NCBI GenBank assembly: GCA_902799185.1
Contig: CADBZO010000010.1
Location: forward strand, 61,988-125,987
Direction of reading: 5' to 3'
Length of the DNA: 64,000 nucleotides
Source: an uncultured Bacteroidales bacterium
GTDB lineage: Bacteria > Bacteroidota > Bacteroidia > Bacteroidales > Paludibacteraceae
Of this stretch, positions 59,212 through 64,000 are shown in pieces. The notes under the pieces are model-generated. The model was not told the DNA's origin. It ran no database searches and was given only the letters and a program-made list of their open reading frames with translations. The translations under genes were made by a program, and so were the position numbers. The number at the start of each line of letters is the position of its first letter. The stretch's first letter is position 1.

Positions 59212-61527
59212 ATGAGCAAAAACTTAGTGATAGTGGAGTCTCCGGCGAAAGCCAAGACAATAGAGAAATTTTTAGGCACCGACTACCATGTACTCAGCAG
59301 CCAGGGGCATATCCGCGACATAGAGCCGCTGGGGAAGAACTCCATGGGTATTGATTTCGAGCACGGATACAAGCCTAATTACGTCATAGATGCACATAAG
59401 GAGCACCTGCTCGAACAGCTGCAACGCGAGGTGAAAAAAGCCGATACAGTCTGGCTGGCGTCCGATGAGGACCGCGAGGGAGAAGCTATAGCATGGCATC
59501 TCAAAGAGGTGCTCGGACTGGAGAACAAAGATACCAAGCGTATCGTCTTCCATGAAATCACCCAGAATGCCATCCGGGAAGCTATCCTCCATCCCCGGGA
59601 TATAGACTATAACCTGGTGAACGCCCAGCAGGCGCGGCGGGTCCTCGACCGTATCGTCGGTTTTGAACTCTCTCCTATCCTCTGGAAGAAAGTCACAACG
59701 GGGCTCTCCGCCGGACGTGTACAATCCGTAGCGGTGCGGCTGATCGTGGAGAAAGAACGGGAGATAGAGTCTTTCCGTGCCTCGTCATCCTATCGTATTG
59801 TGGCAGATTTTATCGGTACCAATCCGGGAGACGCATCGGTCCTCCGATGCGAACTCAACCACCGTTTCTCGCATAAAAACGATGCCATGGCGTTCCTCGA
59901 GAGTCTGCCTAAAGCACAGTTCATCGTACGTGACGTCCAGCATAAACCTACCACCCATATGCCGGCGCCTCCGTTCACTACATCTTCTTTGCAGCAGGAG
60001 GCGGCGCGCAAACTCAAGTTCTCCGTCTCCAAGACCATGAGGCTGGCACAATCGCTCTACGAGAGCGGACGTATCACCTATATGCGTACCGACTCCGTCA
60101 ACCTCTCTTCCCTGGCGCTGGCTACCTCCAAAGAGGTCATCGCAGAGCAGTACGGAGCGGAGTATGTGCACACACGCCAGTTCCAGACTAAGTCGAAGGG
60201 AGCGCAGGAGGCACACGAGGCGATTAGGCCTACTTATATGAATGTCCTCTCCGCCGGTGCTACCAAAGACGAACAGCGCTTGTATGAACTGATCTGGAAA
60301 CGTACTATCGCCAGCCAGATGGCGGAGGCGAAGAGCGAGAAGACCACCATTGAGGTCTCCGTACACGGCAGCAAATATGCGTTTGTGGCTACCGGAGAGG
60401 TGATTACTTTCGACGGCTTCACACGCGTCTATGTCCAATCGACGGATGACGAAGCCGAGGAACGCCGTATCCTGCCCGCTATGGCGCAGCGCGAGCGTCT
60501 GAAACTGCAAGGCGCGGAGGCGGTACAGACCTACGCCAAACCGCCTTTCCGGTATAACGAAGCGACGCTGGTCAAACGCATGGAGGAACTGGGGATCGGA
60601 CGACCCTCCACCTACGCTACTATCATCGAGACTATCCAGCATGTCAAATATGTGGAGAAAGGCTCTATCGCCGGACAAAAACGCGACACGACCATCCTCA
60701 CCCTCAAGAACGGCGAGATAACCGAGCATACCAAATCCGAACTCTACGGAGCCGAGACACAACGATTGATCCCTACCGACCTGGGACTCATCACCAACGA
60801 CTTCCTCGTCGCCCATTTCCCTACAATCCTAAATTATAATTTCACGGCAAACGAGGAGGAGCAGTTCGACCGTATCGCCGTCGGCAAGGCGGATTGGGTC
60901 AAGACCGTGGACACGTTCTATAAGACCTTCAAACCATTACTTTCTTCGATTCCATCGGGAAAAGTAGCAGGACGAGAACTCGGTATTGACCCCGTCTCCG
61001 GACAACCGGTCATCGCTAAAATCAGCAAGATCGGTCCTTGTGTGCAACTGGGCGATTCGGCTACGGAGAAACCGCGTTTCGCCAGCCTCAAGAAGGGACA
61101 GTCCATCTTCACGATCACCCTTGCGGAAGCACTCGAACTCTTCCGTACCGCTATGCCCTTTACCCTCGGCGAATATGAAGGGAAGGAAGTCACCGTCGGT
61201 GAAGGCAAATACGGACCGTATGTGCATTACGATAAATCGTTTATCAGTATCCCGCGCACCAAAGACCCGCTCAAACTGACGATGGAGGAGGCGGTAACGC
61301 TCATCTTGGAGAAACGTCTCTCCGAAACACCTATTCACCAATGGGGAGACATAGAAGTGCTGCACGGACGGTATGGTGATTATATCCATACCCCAAAAGG
61401 CAATTACCAACTCCCGAAAGGGATGAGCGCAGAGATGATCACCGAGGCGCAAGTGAAGGAAATAATGGCGAAAACAGAACCGATTATCCCCGGGAAACAC
61501 ACTTTTAGACGAAAAAGTGCAAAATAA
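59212..61527 (+). CDS. topA: DNA topoisomerase I
   Basis: This 771-residue type IA topoisomerase relaxes negative supercoils. Motifs: TOPRIM LVIVESPAKAKTIEKFLG and DEDREGEAIAWHLKEVL, the active-site tyrosine in GRITYMRTDSVNLSSLAL, and GIGRPSTYATIIETIQ. The C-terminus has repeated GKYGPYVHY/KIGPCVQLG-type domains instead of tetracysteine zinc fingers, as in Bacteroidales. ATG 59212 (MSKNLVIVES) is used. Confidence 0.96.
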   Translation: MSKNLVIVESPAKAKTIEKFLGTDYHVLSSQGHIRDIEPLGKNSMGIDFEHGYKPNYVIDAHKEHLLEQLQREVKKADTVWLASDEDREGEAIAWHLKEVLGLENKDTKRIVFHEITQNAIREAILHPRDIDYNLVNAQQARRVLDRIVGFELSPILWKKVTTGLSAGRVQSVAVRLIVEKEREIESFRASSSYRIVADFIGTNPGDASVLRCELNHRFSHKNDAMAFLESLPKAQFIVRDVQHKPTTHMPAPPFTTSSLQQEAARKLKFSVSKTMRLAQSLYESGRITYMRTDSVNLSSLALATSKEVIAEQYGAEYVHTRQFQTKSKGAQEAHEAIRPTYMNVLSAGATKDEQRLYELIWKRTIASQMAEAKSEKTTIEVSVHGSKYAFVATGEVITFDGFTRVYVQSTDDEAEERRILPAMAQRERLKLQGAEAVQTYAKPPFRYNEATLVKRMEELGIGRPSTYATIIETIQHVKYVEKGSIAGQKRDTTILTLKNGEITEHTKSELYGAETQRLIPTDLGLITNDFLVAHFPTILNYNFTANEEEQFDRIAVGKADWVKTVDTFYKTFKPLLSSIPSGKVAGRELGIDPVSGQPVIAKISKIGPCVQLGDSATEKPRFASLKKGQSIFTITLAEALELFRTAMPFTLGEYEGKEVTVGEGKYGPYVHYDKSFISIPRTKDPLKLTMEEAVTLILEKRLSETPIHQWGDIEVLHGRYGDYIHTPKGNYQLPKGMSAEMITEAQVKEIMAKTEPIIPGKHTFRRKSAK

Positions 61528-61538
61528 TTGCCCAAAAA

Positions 61539-61574
61539 TTTGCACATGTCAAAAAAAAGCAGTACCTTTGCAGC
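61539..61574 (+). promoter_or_regulatory. Vegetative promoter of tRNA-Pro
   Basis: TTTGCACATGTC, an A-tract and GTACCTTTGCAGCC. The start near 61580 is about 50 nt before the mature tRNA. Confidence 0.75.
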
Positions 61575-61631
61575 CGCTTTTGAAAAAAAGCAATTGAGGG
61601 ACTCCGAAGATATTTCGGTTTCCCGAAATAT

Positions 61632-61704
61632 CGAGAAGTGGCGCAGTTGGTAGCGCACTACGTTCGGGACGTAGGGGTCGCGTGTTCGAGTCACGTCTTC
61701 TCGA
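61632..61704 (+). tRNA. tRNA-Pro (anticodon CGG)
   Basis: Acceptor CGAGAAG/CTTCTCG, D-stem GCGC/GCGC, anticodon stem CTACG/CGTAG around TTCGGGA (anticodon CGG) and T-stem GCGTG/CACGT around TTCGAGT. Discriminator A, no encoded CCA. Confidence 0.95.
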
Positions 61705-61708
61705 CATC

Positions 61709-61743
61709 AAGCGATTTAGATGAAAAATCTAAGTCGCTTTTTG
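61709..61743 (+). terminator. Hairpin terminator after tRNA-Pro
   Basis: AAGCGATTTAGAT pairs with ATCTAAGTCGCTT over a GAAAA loop (one G-T), followed by TTTTT. Confidence 0.85.
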
Positions 61744-61783
61744 TTTGCTCATTTTCGTAAATATCTGATATATTGTGTATTAG

Positions 61784-62026
61784 CGAGAATACCTTATTTA
61801 CATCAGGTGTTCGATAATTGCATTTCGAGTTCATCTATGTGATAAGTTATCTCACACAATAATACAAAAAATTGCGGACGCGCTAAACGTGTCCATTGCG
61901 AGCCTATTCTACGACGAGAAGAAAGTTGAAGGTTACATCTCCGTAGATGGAAACATCATGCGCTTTCATACTGAGGAGGAGTTAAAAAATGCGCTTGCGA
62001 CCAAGCGCATTACCATAAAGGCATAA
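61784..62026 (+). pseudogene. Remnant of an XRE-family helix-turn-helix gene
   Basis: The plus frame ending at TAA 62026 reads IIQKIADALNVSIASLFYDE, then KKVEGYISVDGNIMRFHTEE and ELKNALATKRITIKA. This is the last third of a Cro/CI-type HTH domain plus a C-terminal tail, as in small Bacteroidales regulators. Upstream codons (REYL...IRCSIIAFRVHL) only faintly resemble the N-terminal half, no start codon is present and a stop lies at 61781. It looks like a decayed accessory gene stranded next to tRNA-Pro. Confidence 0.65.
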
Positions 62027-62028
62027 AA

Positions 62029-62058
62029 AACTATGCTGCGGATCCTCGCAGCATAGTT
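62029..62058. terminator. Perfect 12-bp hairpin between the XRE remnant and the third BspA-like gene
   Basis: AACTATGCTGCG (62029-62040) pairs with CGCAGCATAGTT (62047-62058). On the minus strand it is followed by TTTTTTATG, consistent with termination of the BspA-like gene. Confidence 0.85.
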
Positions 62059-62081
62059 CTCAATATCGGTTGTGAAGGTAA

Positions 62082-63227
62082 TTATTTCACCTCTTGTCCT
62101 TGTAGCGTATATGTCTTATCTCCACGGTTGATATACACCTTACCATCAATGATAACCTTGGCACTACGTACATTGTCAGCCTCAGCATTTTCTAATGCCT
62201 GTACATCTTCAATTGCACTTATCGAATAGAAGTCTCTCCAAACTGGAGCGTTCTTGTACAAGTTGATAGAGTTCCTCGGCACATACAATTTACATGTCGA
62301 CTTGTTTACTCCGTCAAAAACTGCACTATAAGCATTGGCGGGCGTTTCTCCATAATTATAGATTTCAGCCAAGCTAGAACATTCATAGAAAGCTCCGGCA
62401 TCAAAGAATCCGCTCCCTCCCTTAATGGTATTGACACTATTTGGAATAGTAACAGATTTGAGATTTGTACACTCTGCGAATGTTCCCGTCTCTATAGTTA
62501 TAATACCATTGGGAATATCTATTTTAGTTAAGTTTTCACATTTATTAAATGCATCCGCCCCAATACTTGTTACGCTACTGGGAATATCTATTTTAGTTAA
62601 GTTCTTGCATTCTGCAAATGCAAACTCCCCAATACTAGTTACGCTATTAGGAATTGTAACGGAAGTTAAAGTCTCTATGCGTTCTAATAGATGAGACGGG
62701 ATGCGCTGCACTCCATCACCAAATACAACCGTTGTAATCGGAGCGGTAGCATTATAACCCACACCTGCATATTCCCAAGGCGAAGCAGCTCTAAAGTCAT
62801 CGCATTTTACAGCGTTCCAAGCCAAAGAAGCAATTTTGTCACATCCGAAAAACGCACCATAATCCATCGTTTTCAGACTTGCAGGAATTGTCAGCGAAGT
62901 AATTTCGCAACTTCTAAATGCAAATCGTGCAATATCTGTAATGCCATCGGGAAGCGTTACTGATGTTATATTTAGACAATCCATAAATGCATCCTGCCCA
63001 ACAGCCATAACATTGTATGTTACTCCGTCATAAGTTACGGTTGCCGGAATGTTTACCGCTGTCAAATCAGCATAGTTATCCCCATCTTTGGTTTGATAGG
63101 TTACGGTTGCTGTTTTCTTAGATGTGTTGAGATTGTAGTACAACTCGCCGATAAGTGTTCCATCGGCAAACAATACGCTTGTTCCTGCAATGGCAGCAAA
63201 CAAGACTAAAAAGATTTTCTTTTTCAT
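62082..63227 (-). CDS. Small BspA-like leucine-rich repeat protein
   Basis: This 381-residue exported protein has a signal peptide (MKKKIFLVLFAAIAGTSVLF) and LRR_5 repeats from about 55 to 320 (VTSIGEFAFAECKNLTKIDI type). It ends GKVYINRGDKTYTLQGQEVK, the tail shared with the two other BspA-like proteins. Its mature N-terminus (IGELYYNLNTSKKTATVTYQ) closely parallels the 1705-residue protein (VGKIWYDLDESNKTAKVTYQ), so they are paralogues. It is probably a surface-exposed binding protein. Confidence 0.88.
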   Translation of the reverse strand: MKKKIFLVLFAAIAGTSVLFADGTLIGELYYNLNTSKKTATVTYQTKDGDNYADLTAVNIPATVTYDGVTYNVMAVGQDAFMDCLNITSVTLPDGITDIARFAFRSCEITSLTIPASLKTMDYGAFFGCDKIASLAWNAVKCDDFRAASPWEYAGVGYNATAPITTVVFGDGVQRIPSHLLERIETLTSVTIPNSVTSIGEFAFAECKNLTKIDIPSSVTSIGADAFNKCENLTKIDIPNGIITIETGTFAECTNLKSVTIPNSVNTIKGGSGFFDAGAFYECSSLAEIYNYGETPANAYSAVFDGVNKSTCKLYVPRNSINLYKNAPVWRDFYSISAIEDVQALENAEADNVRSAKVIIDGKVYINRGDKTYTLQGQEVK

Positions 63228-63530
63228 AATGTTTATCTTGTTTTAGTTGTTAGTGTGCATACAAAAAGCGGGACTGCACTATTGCCGTTCCGCTCATTGA
63301 GGCTCTAGCATTGCCCTCTCATCAAAACAGCAACACCGTAGCCCACGCCGTATGTATATGTACGCGCAATGCGTGTACGGAAATACACACTATGAGCATC
63401 CTAGTGTCACATTGTTTTGGATGAGGTAATTTGCTAGATTCCAATGAGCCAAAACAAAGCGCATAAGACGCTTTACAACATGTTAACATTCGATACAATC
63501 CCTGTTCTTAATAGAGTTGCACCAAATTTG
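63228..63530 (-). promoter_or_regulatory. Structured leader of the third BspA-like gene
   Basis: This region of about 300 nt between promoter and start has no coding frame. A terminator-like hairpin (AGCGG at 63290-63294 pairing with CCGCT near 63267-63271, then TTTTTG on the minus strand) lies near the start codon. It is preceded by CCTCAATG (63295-63303) and GGCGTGGG (63341-63349). This order matches the leader of the 1705-residue gene. Confidence 0.45.
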
Positions 63531-63568
63531 GGTGCAAAGTTACTGCTTTTTTTCGACATGTGCAAATT
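63531..63568 (-). promoter_or_regulatory. Vegetative promoter of the third BspA-like gene
   Basis: On the minus strand AATTTGCACATGTC, a T/A tract and GTAACTTTGCACCC, giving a leader of about 300 nt. Confidence 0.7.
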
Positions 63569-64000
63569 TTGAGCGTTCAAAATAACTTTTTTGGTTTCTT
63601 TCGTCCTCGCGTCTCTTATTCCGTATATTATTCGGCACACCTCTTTTTTCCTTCCAATATCGCATAGGAGTGTAATAAATTCAAATACATTTGAAAAAAA
63701 TTATACTGCTGTTGCGATATTTTAAGTTTTGTGAGATGTAAAGCATTATTATATAGTTACTTATAAGTCTATTCATTTTTTTTGATTTGATCAGCAATGC
63801 AAATTTTTGAATCATTGTTGGTAATTTTTGACTAATAAAAATGTTTTTTATGTTTATTGCTTTTGAAGGCTTTTACTCGCAGAGTTGCGGAGTTTGATGG
63901 AAAAAACTATCCGAAAGCTTGCTTGCGGGGAGTTTTTAGCAGCAAAGTACGCGAGAGCGAAGCTCAAAAGCATTCAAAAGGGTTTATCTCTGTTTATGTT
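63569..64000. other. A/T-rich non-coding end of the window with a structured 121-nt element
   Basis: No coding frame is supported here. The left 290 bp are A/T-rich. From 63860 to 63980 a nested set of complementary segments can fold into one long stem-loop: CTTTTGAA with TTCAAAAG, GCTTTT with AAAAGC, CTCGC with GCGAG, TTGC with GCAA, AAAAACT with AGTTTTT. It may be a leader, a small RNA or the end of a mobile element whose body lies outside the window. Confidence 0.4.

Overview
The window reads as a contig from an uncultivated member of the order Bacteroidales (phylum Bacteroidota). Support: gliding/type IX secretion genes (gldB, gldH), BspA-like leucine-rich surface proteins, a DUF5606 gene, and about sixteen copies of the Bacteroidota vegetative promoter (TTTGC block, A/T-rich spacer, TAnnTTTG). 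Most genes have no purine-rich ribosome-binding site. I cannot name family or genus from the sequence. Nearly all of the window is coherent core genome; short accessory patches lie at about 1-110, 18.4-20.5 kb and 61.8-64 kb.

Layout. 0-5 kb: the edge of a DUF1016 nuclease gene, tRNA-Ala, then a minus-strand operon of two fucose-isomerase-like paralogues, class II aldolase and a CoA-transferase. 5-13 kb: GtrA protein, rsmA-corA, nadA, a secreted endonuclease/phosphatase, a lipoprotein esterase, hsp20 with a candidate sigma-54 promoter, sufS. 13-20.5 kb: a 1705-residue BspA-like adhesin next to an accessory patch with a RhuM/PLD gene between two 91-bp direct repeats, a KilA-N pseudogene and an MNT-HEPN pair whose HEPN gene is cut short. 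20.6-35 kb: a long minus-strand cluster, mreB-mreC-mreD-mrdA-rodA-yraN-mnmG-apt-uvrC-tsaE-lolD-like-gldB-MBL hydrolase-YbaK editing protein, with a perfect parS-like site between mnmG and apt. 35-44 kb: a tyrosine phosphatase and an unknown protein, hairpin-bearing 81-bp tandem repeats, a second BspA-like protein, an outer-membrane protein plus a large type IX secretion substrate, and a divergent TPR/HTH membrane regulator. 44-52 kb: pfkB, plsC, HIT, holB, ricT-like PSP1, gldH, trmB, sirtuin, CPBP protease. 51.5-59 kb: zinc-ribbon coiled-coil, Nif3, DUF5606, a sensor-regulator hybrid, recJ, nitrilase, floA, nfeD-like. 59-64 kb: topA, tRNA-Pro, an XRE remnant, a third BspA-like protein and a strongly structured unassigned element.

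The most unusual signal is at the small-repeat level. Many gene junctions, and the interior of at least six conserved genes, carry imperfect tandem repeats with a 7-bp period (also 8, 9 and 11 bp). Each site has its own heptamer. Inside genes they are in frame and add short peptides; at junctions they supply stop codons, C-termini and, for holB and recJ, the non-ATG start codon. A second family, a GC-rich palindrome of about 30-35 bp, is inserted in frame in rsmA, tsaE and an endonuclease gene, much like Rickettsia palindromic elements. No CRISPR array, complete insertion sequence or rRNA gene was seen.

All protein assignments come from reading motifs and family resemblance by eye. No database search was run.
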